Shown: positions 11,521 to 23,073 of the stretch, piece after piece
How the letters are laid out: every line of letters begins with the position of its first letter
How positions within the stretch are numbered: the first letter of the stretch is position 1
From: Amia ocellicauda
Lineage: Eukaryota; Chordata; Actinopteri; Amiiformes; Amiidae
Reading direction: 5' to 3'
DNA length: 64,000 bases
Assembly (NCBI RefSeq): GCF_036373705.1
Contig: NC_089864.1
Span: 3,528,501 to 3,592,500, forward strand
Position numbers and translations under genes: made by a program
The notes under the pieces: model-generated
Databases searched by the model: none
Told to the model about the DNA's origin: nothing
Seen by the model: the letters and a program-made list of their open reading frames with translations, nothing else

Positions 11521-13645
11521 TTTTGTATGTTTCTCATTGGAATATTTATAACGCATAGCCACTGTAGACGCTCCTAACTGGCTTCTGAGTCAATATACTC
11601 CACATATACAAATATGATGCACACCACAGAACAGGCTGCTTCTATAGATTAATTTAAGATGAAACTTTGTGACGCATGGAACCTTTTTTGTGTGGAAAGG
11701 CTGGGTTGTAGGAGCAGACGACTACATCGCTGAAAGCTGCTCATGTGGGGCTGAAAAAGTCTAGAGGAATTGGTTGCAGAGTATTTATTTAGTCTTCAGT
11801 ATTACAATTTTCAAAGAGCATTTCAATGATACACTCCTGGGTTTTACACACATGAGCATTTGAAAACAGTGATCCTAAGACACTTCACACAACTCTCCTA
11901 TCCCATGATCTTCCAGGGAAAAGTGTTGGCAGTGGACAACACTCTTACAAACTGAGGCATCGCAAACATGAGCAAGCATCTCCATCTGATGAGGAATTCT
12001 CAACAAACCCACTCGCTGCTACAGCGAGTGCAGATAATAGAGAGCATGTGATGTCTTCAGGAGCTCCTCTAACGTTATTAAGCAATTATGCAGATGAACG
12101 ATGATTCTAGTATTTTTAATTTTAATTTTAAAATCCATTTTCCCCAAATCAAGACTCAAGATAAAGATAATGCAAATGTAAGCGGGCTGATTCTTGTCTC
12201 GTGGGCTGGACTGTGGGGGCTCTGGTGATTTGGGGTGGGCTGGGGCCCGGACGGTGGGTTTCAGAGTGCTGTAGAAGCTCGGTTGACGTTCTCGTAGTCC
12301 AGGCTGGAGTCTGGGGGACGCTTCCTCCCCTTGCACTGGTGGATGTCGTCTGCGAGGCAAGAGGAACAGAGATGGTCAGTACTGGACCCTCGTTGACCCA
12401 CAGCACTGCGCTCTGACACACACACACTCTGTCCCAATGCACTGCAGCCGGTGCGTAGTAATCTCCAGTACAGTATATTACACTTTAAATCGATAGTCCT
12501 GCAGTAGACAGCAGTGTGGAGCTCTGGACTTGAGTGGAGGGTTGTGGAGTCAGTCCCAGATGAGCGACACTGCTGCTGTACTGCAAGGCACTGTACCCAG
12601 AATGCACCAGTAAAACTGCAGCTGTATAAATGGGTAATAGTCACAAAGTGGAGTACACTATACCGTTTAGAGTAGAAAGGTTCAGTAACAAGTAGAACAG
12701 TAAAATGTAGTGCAGGACTAAAGTGTAAAACATCTCTATAGCAGAGAGCAGCACAGTGCACTACAATGCAGTTCTCAACAGGACAGTAAAGTGCATTCAA
12801 TGACTCGACACTATGCTACAGGGTACAGTAGTCCTGAAACAAATCTCCTGTAGTCTCGGAAGTAAAATTATAGGAGACTTTAGGTACACAGTTGAAAAAG
12901 GGACTCTACACTGATCTATGCAGAGATGATGAATGGAGTCAATCTAGCCAGCACTATATTCAATCTCCACGGAAATACAGCCAGCCCAGCTGGGCGAGAT
13001 CTTAAATCCACTTCGATACGTCGCTTCACAGAGGGGAGGTGCTGTCGAACACGATTCGCATCCAGGGCTGCACTGTCTGTATACACTGGCACGTCTACTA
13101 AATACGTAACCGGGAGTGGACTGATTCTCTTCATCTCATGAGAGCCTGAAATGGTTCAGTGTGTGGTTCACTCCATTGTTGTACAGCACAGTGTAGTATG
13201 CGACATGCAACACACAACAGAGTGCAGTACGACAATGCACAGCCCTGCGCTGCAGCACGGTGCACACAGCCTCTCACCTCGGTGCGCTCTGTACAGTAGC
13301 GCTGTGACCACGATGCTGAAGATGGTGGTGAGAGTCAGTCTGATACTCCAGGACAGAGGGCTGTTGCAGGTCTCTCTCCGGGGGTTCCCAGGACTTCCTG
13401 CCAGACAGAGACAGACAGACAGACAGACAGGACTGGACTGCAGACACCGCTACTCTTAATTCAACTATAGACTAGTGTGCAGCTGAACACCCTTTACACG
13501 TGGCTGAGTGACAGCCCTGCCAGAGTCTATCAGTCAGTGTCGTCCCCCACATCACTGGACCGCAGTGGGCGGAGGGGACTGCTGATTGGCTGTGTGGATT
13601 AGCAGAGGGAGCCGGACAAACCCCCACTGTCTCTGTGTGAGCAGA
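11521..13645 (-). repeat. segmental duplication, copy 1 (3' end of receptor unit A)
   Basis: About 2.1 kb that reappears at 45571-47723 in the same orientation with only scattered substitutions and small indels, including introns and 3' UTR. It holds the tail and transmembrane exons of a receptor-like gene on the - strand. The match stops abruptly at the right edge (agcagatagg, then unrelated sequence). Confidence 0.93.
11784..11789 (-). promoter_or_regulatory. poly(A) signal of receptor unit A
   Basis: AATAAA on the - strand, about 470 nt past the stop codon of the tail exon (stop at 12261). The same hexamer is conserved in the duplicate at 45856-45861. Confidence 0.5.
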
Positions 13646-13831
13646 TAGGAGTTTAGAGAGTGAGAGCCGGGTCAATTCACTAGGGCTGGGAAAGTATGTA
13701 GGTCTGGACGTTGGAACTGACATGCATTTTTTTTTTTTTTTTTAAGAAATCATCCATTATATTCAATAATGTTTTATTCAGAGAGTGAGGGGAGTAGACA
13801 GGGCTGTAGAGTGACAGCATGTACGCCTACG

Positions 13832-13878
<47 letters not shown>

Positions 13879-14118
13879 AATAATACAGTCAGTAATACAC
13901 ATACACATGCAGTAATTAGATACAGACCATATTCACTCGTTTCAGCTGTAACAGGAGAGACAGAGCAGTCAGAGGGTGCAGCGCTCAGAGTGCCACAGTG
14001 TGGGACAGAAACCAAGGGCTTCACAACATTGACCAGCCTCTGAGCATTAGAGAGGGGTGATACTCACTGGTGATGGGGGTTCCTGTAGTCGGGGGTTCAG
14101 TAGAACTGAAGTTTGTGG
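12261..14118 (-). CDS. receptor-like unit A: stalk, transmembrane and ITIM-like tail exons
   Basis: Three exons with consensus splice sites, all phase 1: stalk 14068-14118 (51 nt, Thr/Ser/Pro-rich), transmembrane 13278-13397 (120 nt) and tail 12261-12349 (88 coding nt plus stop position). The TM exon gives a juxtamembrane segment with one Cys, then WSIRLTLTTIFSIVVTALLY, a single hydrophobic stretch carrying an Arg near its outer end, then RAHR. The tail ends LDYENVNRASTAL. LDYENV fits the ITIM consensus (L/I/V/S-x-Y-x-x-V/L/I) and is also a YxN Grb2-type SH2 site. Joined with stalk exons at 17606, 17885, 21037, 21312, 26518 and the leader at 37645 the model stays open for 183 residues. The family is not recognised; an immune-type type I receptor is inferred. 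No ectodomain exon was found. Confidence 0.55.
13732..13744. repeat. homopolymer and ATT/TAA microsatellites
   Basis: A T run at 13727-13743 and an (ATA)n/(ATT)n stretch at 13830-13885 separate the duplicated block from the next stalk exon. The ATA/ATT arrangement is self-complementary. Confidence 0.8.
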
Positions 14119-14200
14119 CTGAAATGGCAAAACAAAACACAAAACCATTTCAGTCAGAGAGAGTGGAGCTCAGAGCTGCAGAAGACATGAGCTGGACTGT

Positions 14201-17200
14201 GAAATCCACTCTCTGGAGGCCTGTGGAACTGCCACTCAGCTTCCAATAAGGCCGACTTCATTTCTGTCTTCACCTCCCAACAGTCTCTGGATTTCCTCGC
14301 TCTCACCGAGACATGGATCTCCCCAGACAACTCTACCACCCCTGCTGCCTTATCCTCTCTCTTTGTCCTGTCCCACTCCCCTCGTCTTACTGGGCGGGGA
14401 GGAGGAACAGGGCTCCTGCTCTCCCCTTCTCTCCTCTTCTCTGTCCCCCCCTCTCTCTCCTCTATCTCAACCCACAGCTTTGAATTCCATGCAATGGAAA
14501 TCACCTCTCCCTCTCACCTCTTCCTTCTAGTTCTCTACCGTCCACCTGGTCCACTCACCTCCTTCCTGGATGAACTCGACTTTCTTCTCTCCTCTCTCCC
14601 CTCGCTGTCCTCAACTACCATCCTCCTGGGAGACTTCAAGATCTACCTCTCCAACCCTTCCCACTGTGCCAGATTTCTTCCTCTCCTTCACTCCTTTAAC
14701 TTCTCTCTCTCCCCATCTCCCCCCACTCACAGGGCTGGCTGCCAGCTAGACCTCATCTTCTCAAGAGGCTGCTCCCCTTCGACACTCTCCGTGACACCCA
14801 TGGACATCTCAGACCACCACTTCATTTCCTTCTCCCTTTCCCTTCCCTCCCTCCCCTCTCCACCCATTCCCTTTGTCACCTTCCGCCGTAATCTCCGCTC
14901 TGTCTCCCCCTCCACCCTTGCCTCCACTGCCCTCACTCTCTTGCCTTCCATTGATTGTTTTTCAAATCTATCTCAACTGTGCTACCTCCTCTTTGTTCTC
15001 CTCCCTCACCTCCTCCCTTGACTCTCTCTGACCTCTCGCATCTCGTCCTGCCCGTCCCTCCCCTCCTCAGCCTTGGCTCTCTGCTGTTCTCCATGCAACC
15101 CGAACTAGTCTGCGTGCCGCCGAACAGAAGTGGAAAAGGACCAAACTCCCAGCTGCCCTTGAACTCTACCGCTCCCTACTGTCCACATTCTCGTCCTCTC
15201 ACCTCAGCCAAGAAGTCTTACTTCCAATCTCTCTTCAAATCCACTATCAACAACCCTCGCAAATTCTTCTCCACCTTCTCCTCCCTCCTTGCCCCCCCTC
15301 CCCCTCCCCCTCCCCCTCCTCCTCTCCCATCTCTCACTGCTGAAGATTTCGCCTCCTTCTTCTCCTCCAAGATTGCAGACATCCGCAGGCTCTTCAATAC
15401 TCCACCCTCATCTCCCATCACACCGAAACCTCCCACTGATCAAGCTTCCTTTTCTTCATTCTCACCTCTCTCAGATGCTGAAGTTTCTGCTCTCCTCCTA
15501 TGTCACAAACCCACAACATGCGACCTGGACCCTCTCCCTTCTCGTCTCTTCCAAGCAACCGCTCCTGATCTTCTCCCTTTCATCTCCTCCCTCCTCAACT
15601 CCTCCCTCCTCTCTGGCTGTTTCCCCTCTACATTTAAACAAGCTGCTGTCATCCCACTGCTCAAGAAACCAACCCTTGATGCCACCTCTCCTCAGAACTA
15701 CCGCCCTGTCTCCCTACTTCCCTTCCTCTCCAAGACTCTCGAGCGGGCGGTCCACCGTCAGCTCTCGGACTTTCTGTCCCAACACTCACTCCTTGATCCT
15801 CTGCAATCCGGCTTCCGCACAGCTCACTCCACTGAGACGGCTATCCTGGCAGTCACTGACTCCCTCAGCCGCGCTCGGGCGGCCTCCCTCTCCTCAGTCC
15901 TCATCCTCCTTGACCTCTCTGCAGCATTTGACACCATCGATCACTCTATCCTCCTCTCCTGCCTCGCTGACCTTGGAATCTCTGGGACTGCTCTCACCTG
16001 GTTCTCCTCCTACCAAGTGACATGGCGAGGCTCCTCATCCACCCCCCAACCTCTCCTCACAGGTGTTCCCCAAGGCTCCATCCTGGGCCCTGTTCTCTCT
16101 CTACACTCGCTCCCTGGGCCCCCTCATCGCTTCCCATGGTTTCTCCTACCACTTCTACGCTGATGATGCCCAGATCTTCCTGTCTTTTCCCTCTTCTGAC
16201 CCTCTCATCCCCTCATGCATCTCTTTCTGCTTGTCTGCCATTTCCGCCTGGATGCACTCGCACCACCTCAAGCTCAACCTCTCCAAATCAGATCTCCTCT
16301 TTTTCCCCCACTCTTCCTCACCTTCTGCTGGCCTCCCCATCTCGATCCCCTTGGAATCCACCACACTCTCTCCTTCTTCCACTAAAAATCTAGGAGTCAC
16401 CCTCGATCCTGCGCTCTCCTTCTCCCAGCACATCACCACGCTGACGCGCACCTGCAGATTCTTCCTGAGCAACATACGCCGGATCCGTCCCTTCCTCACC
16501 GACTACTCAACTCAGCTACTCGTCCAGTCACTGGTCCTCTGCCGCCTGGACTACTGCAACTCCCTCCTGGCCGACCTGCCTGCATCTACTACTCGCCGCT
16601 CCAGCTCATCCAGAACTCTGCGGCTTGTCTGGTGTCTCTCCGCCCTGATTCGCACACGCTACTCCACTGCTCCGCTCCCTCCACTGGCTCCCGATAGCGG
16701 CACGCATTCAGTTCAAGACTTTGACCCTCACCTACCGCTGTCTGGACCACACTGCACCAAGTTACCTTCAGTTACTCATCTCTCCGTACATCCCCTCCAG
16801 ACCACTGCGTTCCTCCAGCGCCAGGAGACTAACTCTGCCTCCTCTCCACTCTCCTTCCTCCAGAGCCGCTCTCTCTCATCCCTGAACCCTAAGTGGTGGA
16901 ATGACCTGCCCACCGAAGTCAAAACAGCAGAGTCCTTGACCTCATTCCGGCGCTTACTCAAGACACATCTCTTCCCACAGCACTTGTAATATTAGTCCTC
17001 TATCCCTGCTAGATAGCACTTCAGCTTATTATGCTCCTCGCGTTCTTGATTGTTTTCCTCCTTGCTCCCTTTCCCGTAGCCCTCGTCTGTAACCCTACAT
17101 CTTGACAGCACTTAGCTTTCACCGTCCAGGATGTAGGAAGTCTCTTACTGTACTTGGAATTCGTAAAATGTATTATTTTGAATTGCTATGTTTTAGCTAA

Positions 17201-17294
17201 GTTGAATTTGTAATGATTGATGGTTTGTACTTCTCTGTATTTTTGCACTTATGTTGTAAGTCGCCCTGGATAAGGGTGTCTGCCAAGAAATAAA

Positions 17295-17331
<37 letters not shown>
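14201..17331 (+). mobile_element. L2-type LINE, nearly full-length but decayed
   Basis: A non-LTR retrotransposon inserted inside a stalk repeat unit; the host sequence gagctggactgtgaa breaks at 14200 and (agtgt)n host sequence resumes at 17332. Endonuclease motifs are readable from about 14290: LALTETWIS, LYRPPGP, GDFKIYL (Asn of the usual GDFN replaced by Lys) and SDHHF. Reverse transcriptase follows in the frame 14955-16163 (NYRPVSLLPFLSKTLER, FDTIDHSILL, GVPQGSILGP) and, after a frameshift near 16100, 16063-16989 (FYADDAQIFL, the catalytic YADD). The 3' end is the L2 tail, gtcgccctggataagg followed by (ATA)n. At least two frameshifts make it inactive. Confidence 0.92.
14494..16989 (+). 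pseudogene. L2 endonuclease/reverse transcriptase ORF2 remnant
   Basis: The ORF2 product is spread over three frames: 14494-15021 (endonuclease part), 14955-16163 (linker and RT fingers/palm) and 16063-16989 (YADD palm and C-terminal part ending SFRRLLKTHLFPQHL). The conserved SYLSGR segment reads SYQVTWRG, so the sequence is also changed there. It would have supplied target nicking and cDNA synthesis. Confidence 0.9.
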
Positions 17332-17605
17332 GTGTAGTGTAGTGCAGGGGAGTGTAGTGTAGTGTAGTGTAGTATAGTGTAGTCTGCTCATAATGACTGG
17401 AACTGAAGGAGTGCAACCCAAATTTAATACCCCAACTAAAACAAAACCCACACAATTGTTGGGTGCACTGCTCAGAGCTAACAGACAGACAGGTGAGACA
17501 GAGCAGTCAGAGGGTGCAGCACTCAGAGCACCACAGTGTGGGACAGAAACCAAGGGCTTCACAACATTGACCAGCCTCTGAGCATTAGAGAGGGGTGATA
17601 CTCAC

Positions 17606-17656
17606 CGGTGATGGGGGTTCCTATGGTCGGGGGTTTGGTAGAACTGGGGTGTGTGG
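17606..17656 (-). CDS. stalk mini-exon (51 nt), receptor unit A
   Basis: AG at the upstream side (ccatttcag) and gtgagt downstream bound a 51-nt phase 1-1 exon reading roughly THPSSTKPPTIGTPIT. It is a homologue of 14068-14118, 21037-21087, 48500-48550, 49417-49467 and 50317-50367. Ser/Thr/Pro-rich content suggests an O-glycosylated stalk. Confidence 0.55.
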
Positions 17657-17754
17657 CTGAAATGGCTAGAAAACAAAAAAACATTTCAGTCAGAGAGAGT
17701 GGAGCTCAGAGCTGCAGTAAACATGAGCTGGACTGTGAATACAGTGACAGAGAC

Positions 17755-17797
<43 letters not shown>

Positions 17798-17884
17798 GCA
17801 ATGGGATCAACTGTGCAGTGGGGGTGTCAGGAAAATCAAAGCATTTTTTCTTGGTTTTCAAATCTGAACACAGCAGCTACTCAC

Positions 17885-17914
17885 CTGCATGGTTACCATT
17901 ACCACTGCTTTCAC
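17885..17914 (-). CDS. stalk mini-exon (30 nt), receptor unit A
   Basis: A 30-nt phase 1-1 exon between ttatttcag and gtgagt, reading ESSGNGNHA. An identical exon is at 21312-21341. Its neighbouring intron sequence also matches that around the acidic exon at 26518. Confidence 0.5.
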
Positions 17915-18469
17915 CTGAAATAATGAAATCAGATTCAGTCTTGAGACACACACACACTGTGATGATGCATTTGTCCCGACCTCATCACGAACATTAGTGT
18001 TTTGAATGACAACCAGCGCACACTGATGGATGCATTAGACCTACACTGTCATTTAATGCTATTAATGCTAAAGACATTGCCGCAGAATTGCGATTTCACT
18101 TTAACATAAACCACTCAAGACCCCGTAACGTCATGTAGGTAAACACACCCATAGTCAATCTTGGTGAAAGACTGGAAAAGACACTTTCTAGGTGCTTATA
18201 CGTGTGCTTTGCGCTTTGTGAATCTTTTAAGCTCCCTGTCGTTTTGTAACACCTTCTTGTTTTCTTATCTGTTTAGGAAAGGTAAACGCTATAGGCTTGC
18301 AGCAGAGCTCATTGCTCCTGGGTTTGAGTTTCGCTGTGTTCGCTCCTAGTGAGCGACACCTAGTGGTTGCTTCCAGACAGTGTTCTGGACCAATACATGC
18401 AGAAGCAGGGGGTACCGAGTGCACTGTCAATTTCTCCTTAATGCAGCCATTCATATGTAGATGTATGAC

Positions 18470-19819
18470 CAGGGATGGGCAGTATTTATGATACATGTAT
18501 TTAAAATACGTATTTCAAATACAAAATAGGATTTTGTAATTTGTATTTGATAGGGTTGATGAAAATGGCTTCATATTTTGTATTAAAATACTTTAGTGTT
18601 TTGTATTTTGTAGTTTAAAAATACTATAAAATACTTTGTGAGAAGTCTACATGATGACATCACAAAAATGCTGCCTCTGATTGGTGCCTAATTTGCCCAG
18701 ATGTGTTGAGATCAGAACAGAAAATGGATCCATACCTGAAGAAGAAGGTCAAGGTGAGAAACGTGTAGGTTGCCAGCTTTCCATCGATTTTTAGCATAAA
18801 TTGCTACAATTTTCAACAGTTCATGTTAAGTTTTGGTGTTCGTTTTAGTAGCCTAGGCTAAATCGTTTACCAATTTACGTAATGTTCTAGCTAACTATTT
18901 GGCACACACGTGTGCCTTATTGTCATTAACAATGTTGTGCTGCAATGCCATTAAAGTGCAGGTTGTCAACCCATCCACCACTCCTTGGCAAGCTCTGTTG
19001 CTACTTTCTGATTATGTTTCTGGCTACATTTAAAATCAAAACATATTGATAATTTAATAATTGTTGACAAAGTGCTAAAATGTTTGTTTTCAACCTACAA
19101 ATAGGTGTCCAATGGTTGATAAATAAATAATTGAATGCTAAATGATTGTATTCTAATTGAAGTAGATGTTTAGTAGGATCATGATTTTGCATACCATTGC
19201 TTGAATGACTGCCTGACACACAATTTACTATATTTATGATTAACAATCAAATGATTCATTACTTAGAAACTAGTTGCAATTAATAAAGGTGCCATCAGTT
19301 GTCTTCTTATGAATGACTTGTTTGTCATTGAGTCAGTGTTGCTGATGCAAAGTAGGCCCTTCATTACCAAACACCAAGTAACTAAATTAGGATACAATTA
19401 TGAGTCATTAGCAAACTGTTACTTAAACATTAAACTGTTGGTTACTTCAAAACTAACCTTCATCTGGGTGATCACAGGGATATGTGAATATTTGATCTGT
19501 TAACTGGTTGCATACATCAGATTTATCACACGACTCGTTAGGCAGAGGAAAGCTGTTGCTATCAAACATCGTCTACTTAATCAACTGAGTCAGTTTACTG
19601 GTGAAGGGGTAGATAGGGCTGATAGAAGGAAGGTTTGCAAAGTGATTTCACGCTCCCTTGTAAAAGTATTTTTAGTATTTTTAAAATACAAGAATACAGT
19701 AGTTTATTTTGATACATGGTGTGGCTGCTGTATTTTGTAGTTTATTTTGATACACTTAAAATTAAGGTATTTGGTATCTTATTTTAAAATACATTTTGAT
19801 GTATCTTTGCCCATCCCTG
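18470..19819. mobile_element. hAT-type non-autonomous element
   Basis: Ends cagggatgggca...gcccatccctg form terminal inverted repeats, and the 8 bp tgtatgac flank both sides exactly (18462-18469 and 19820-19827), the 8-bp duplication expected of hAT elements. Sub-terminal regions are rich in inverted aaaatac/gtatttt motifs. A short frame near 18724 (MDPYLKKKVKV) may be a transposase leftover; no full transposase is present. Confidence 0.92.
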
Positions 19820-19859
19820 TGTATGACAATAGTTTGTTTGTTTGTTTCTTTTTCTTGTC

Positions 19860-20390
19860 ATGTCATGCAGAAATGTTTTTTTTTTTTTTTTGGTAATTTA
19901 CTACTCTGGAACTAAAAGCTTATGCATAAGAATTAAGGTTATAGAACATTTATCCTTAATTGTATTTTTAGGAAAGTGGACCGGTCCAATCAGGGGAGGA
20001 GCTTCAGGAAGGGGATAAAATAGGCCTTACCTCAACCTGTGGTCATTTCTGTTTTGTTGAAGCCTGTGTAAGGTAATGGCTGCTCACAGCCAGTGCATTG
20101 AATAAGTAAAGCAAGCTTATGTTAGCTGTTTGACTGTCTTAATTGTGTAAGCCTGGAGTTAGCTGTATTCTTTGTCTGTTTTTTGTTTTGTTTACTTAAA
20201 GCCTAGTTTTACTGGCAAGTTTTTTTTTTTTTTTTATGTGCAAAGTTCCTGTTCTTGTGCTTCGCATCCTGAAGTTATTGCACAGACCTGATTGCTCAGG
20301 TGGACTCTCTGAATTAATAAACGTGACATTTTTTTGGTGACAAACTCTGCTCTCCTTGCCACTTATTCCACCATCCTTGGTCGCTGGATC
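19860..20390 (+). other. possible solo-LTR-like segment
   Basis: A compact promoter-like stretch (gggataaaatagg near 20016) is followed about 300 bp later by a taataaac poly(A)-like signal (about 20315) and a C/T-rich end. This looks like an LTR layout, but I could not define matching ends or a target duplication. Confidence 0.25.
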
Positions 20391-20489
20391 CATCTACTTT
20401 TCACACACACACACATCACTGGACTGCCCACAGTGTGACTTTGACAACACTGACTGAATGCAATTAAATCAGTACATTAATATTATTGT

Positions 20490-20612
20490 AATGACTCTGG
20501 GGATCTGGCTACAATAGGGATTCGAACCCTGTTCTCCTGCTCCACAATGTAGCGATCTTACCGCATCACCAAAAGGCCCACTCCTCTTAGCGAGGCTCGA
20601 GATCACTACATT
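20490..20612 (-). mobile_element. tRNA-derived SINE
   Basis: On the - strand the segment reads like a tRNA body with an A-box-like stretch and a B box GGGTTCGAATCCC (20517-20529). A second, diverged copy lies at 21459-21588 because the surrounding block was tandemly duplicated. Confidence 0.7.
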
Positions 20613-21036
20613 ATTATTGTTTTTGATGTTAATAATAATGGAGCTCAAACATTTAAACAGGATAGACAAAAAGTTTAGGTCAACAAGAGCTGGATAGACA
20701 AATTTGACCTTTGACCTTTTACTCTGATTAGAAGCTCCAACACCGTGTCAGAATGAAAACATAAAAGTGTAGTGCAGTGCAGTGTAGTGTAGTGTAGTGT
20801 AGTGTAGTGTAGTCTGCTCATTATGACTGGACCTGAAGGATTGCAACCCAAATTTAATACCCCAACTAAAACAAAACCCACACAATTGTTGGTTGCACTG
20901 CTCAGAGCTAACAGACAGACAGGACAGACAAGAGCAGTCAGAGGGTGCAGCACTCAGAGCACCACAGTGTGGGACAGAAACCAAGGGCTTCACAACATTG
21001 ACCAGCCTCTGAGCATTAGAGAGGGGTGATACTCAC

Positions 21037-21087
21037 CGGTGATGGGGGTTCCTGTATTCGGGGGTTCAGTAGAACTGGGGTGTGTGG
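21037..21087 (-). CDS. stalk mini-exon (51 nt), receptor unit A
   Basis: Phase 1-1 exon reading roughly THPSSTEPPNTGTPIT, bounded by catttcag and gtgagt. It stays in frame with its neighbours in the unit A model. Confidence 0.55.
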
Positions 21088-21187
21088 CTGAAATGACAAA
21101 ACAAAACACAAAACCATTTCAGTCAGAGAGAGTGGAGCTCAGAGCTGCAGTAAACATGAGCTGGACTGTGAATACAGTGACAGAGAC

Positions 21188-21224
<37 letters not shown>

Positions 21225-21311
21225 GCAATGGGATCAACTGTGCAGTGGGGGTGTCAGGAAAATCAAAGTATTTTTTCTTGGGTTTCAAATCTGAACACAG
21301 CAGCTACTCAC

Positions 21312-21341
21312 CTGCATGGTTACCATTACCACTGCTTTCAC
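21312..21341 (-). CDS. stalk mini-exon (30 nt), receptor unit A
   Basis: Identical in coding sequence to the 30-nt exon at 17885-17914, with the same splice sites. It is a product of tandem duplication of the stalk block. Confidence 0.5.
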
Positions 21342-21458
21342 CTGAAATAATGAAATCAGTTTCAGTCTTGAGACACACACACACACACACATCACTGGTC
21401 TGCCCACAGTGGGATTTTGACAACACTGACTGAATGTAATTTAATCAGTACCTTAAAA

Positions 21459-21588
21459 TTGTTATAATGACTTTGGGGATCTAGCTACAACAGGAACTCG
21501 AACCCTGTTCTCCTGCTCCACAATGTAGCGATCTTACCGCATCACCAAAAGGCCCACTCCTCTTAGCGAGGCTCGAGATCACTACATT
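21459..21588 (-). mobile_element. tRNA-derived SINE, second copy
   Basis: Diverged copy of the SINE at 20490-20612; the B box reads GGTTCGAGTTCC (21493-21504). It lies in the tandemly repeated flank rather than being a separate insertion. Confidence 0.65.
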
Positions 21589-21920
21589 ATTATTGTTTTT
21601 GATGTTAATAATAATGGAGCTCAAACATTTAAACAGGATACACAAAACATTTAGGTTAACAAGAGCTGGATAGACAAATTTGACCTTTGACCCTTTATTC
21701 AAACATGGAAAATATTTTTTCTCTGATTAGAAGCTCCAACACCGTGTCAGAATGAAGTGTAGTGTAGTGTAGTGCAGTGCAGTCTGCTCATAATGACTGG
21801 AACTGAAGGATTGCAACCCAAATTTAATACCCCAACTAAAACAAAACCCACACAATTGTTGGGTGCACTGCTCAGAGCTAACAGACAGACAGGACAGACA
21901 GAGCAGTCAGAGGGTGCAGC

Positions 21921-22613
21921 GTTCTACTACCACCCGCCACTCCAGCTCATCCAGAACTCTCGTCTGGTGTCTCTCTGCCCCGATTCGCACACGCTACTCC
22001 ACTGCTCCACTCCCTCCACTGGCTCCCGATAGCGGCACGCATTCAGTTCAAGAGATTGACCCTCACCTACCGCTGTCTCGACCACACTGCACCAAGCTAC
22101 CTTCAGTCACTCGTCTCTCCATACATCCCCTCCAGACCACTGCGTTCCTCCAGCGCCAGAAGATTAACTCTGCCTCCTCTCCACTCTCCTTCCTCCAGAG
22201 CCGCTCCTTCTCATCCCTGGCTGCTAAATGGTGGAACGACCTTCCCACCGAAGTCAAAACAGCAGAGTCCTTGACCTCCTTCTGGCACTTATTCAAGACA
22301 CATCTTTTCAGACAGTACTTGTAATTTAGTCATTTACCCCTCTGTAAGATAACACTTCACAACATTTTATCATGCTTCTTGCGTTACGAATACTTGTATT
22401 ATTGATTGATTTCCTCCTTGCTCCCTTTCCCATAGCCCTTGACTGTGACCCTACATCTTGACAGCACTTGTTGGATGTATTATGTCAATCTGAATTTGTA
22501 ATTTTTGTTGCCTTGTACTGAACTGTATTCTTGCATTTTGTATTGCGCTTATATTTTGTAAGTCACCCTGGATAAGGGCATCTGCCAAGAAATAAAAATA
22601 ATAATAACTGGAA
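21921..22613 (+). mobile_element. 5'-truncated L2 LINE
   Basis: Begins abruptly in the last part of ORF2 (equivalent to 16590 of the L2 at 14201) and runs through SFWHLFKTHLFRQYL to the L2 tail (gtcaccctggataaggg, then (ATA)n). It interrupts the third stalk repeat unit after gagggtgcagc. 5' truncation is typical of LINE insertion. Confidence 0.9.
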
Positions 22614-22829
22614 AAGAAGCTTGAAGCTGGTAATGACCCTTGATTTGAACACAGCTAAGAGACTGTGTCTGCTGATTAACTGCCAAGCTTGAATCCAAGC
22701 AGAATTGATCTTTTGAAAACAGGCCCTTAACTGAAATACTTTGGCCAAAATGACCCATTTCATCTGCAAAATGCACTAAGACTCAAAACATTAGATACAC
22801 GAAATCAACTACCTCCATCAAAACATACA

Positions 22830-23060
22830 ACTTGAGTGTCTCAGTCATTAAAAGACTGAGCCCTATGAGCTGTCGGTCGCTGGTTTGATCCCAGCTAAGG
22901 TCATTTGCCGATTGTGACCAGGAGTGCTCAGTGGTGTTGCACAATTGGCGAGTGCTGCCAGGGCCGGGGAGGGCTAAACCGGCAGAGCCCGTCTGGGCTT
23001 ATCACTAACAAGCATCCCCTGCCAGCTACATGTGGGGTGTATAGTCTGCAGTGTATCAGA
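22830..23060 (+). mobile_element. tRNA-derived SINE
   Basis: A B-box-like ggtttgatccc (22882-22892) sits about 35 bp after an A-box-like stretch around agactgagccctatgagc. A GC-rich tail domain follows (cagggccggggagggctaaa). No clean 3' tail or target duplication was identified. Confidence 0.6.
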
Positions 23061-23073
23061 TGATGGGTGGCTG

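Larger units (their letters stand above)
17332..17960 (-). repeat. stalk repeat unit 1 of receptor unit A
   Basis: A block starting with an (agtgt)n run and ending with a (CA)n run and two mini-exons. The same block recurs at about 20740-21435 and, truncated by an L2 insertion, at 21740-21920. All are in the same orientation, so they are tandem amplifications of a stalk segment. Confidence 0.88.
20740..21435 (-). repeat. stalk repeat unit 2 of receptor unit A
   Basis: Second copy of the block at 17332-17960, again with an (agtgt)n run (20767-20815), a (CA)n run (21189-21223) and two mini-exons. The flanking 20466-20760 and 21437-21770 stretches also match each other at a spacing of about 970 bp. 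Confidence 0.88.

Noticed and set aside
12916..13141. 72- and 71-codon frames conserved at 46990-47215
   Set aside because: Conservation is due to the recent 2.1-kb duplication; the sequence lies in the intron between TM and tail exons and has frames on both strands.
20517..20529. tRNA gene
   Set aside because: A B box is present but there is no complete cloverleaf with a matching acceptor stem; the segment is a SINE and recurs in the tandem block.
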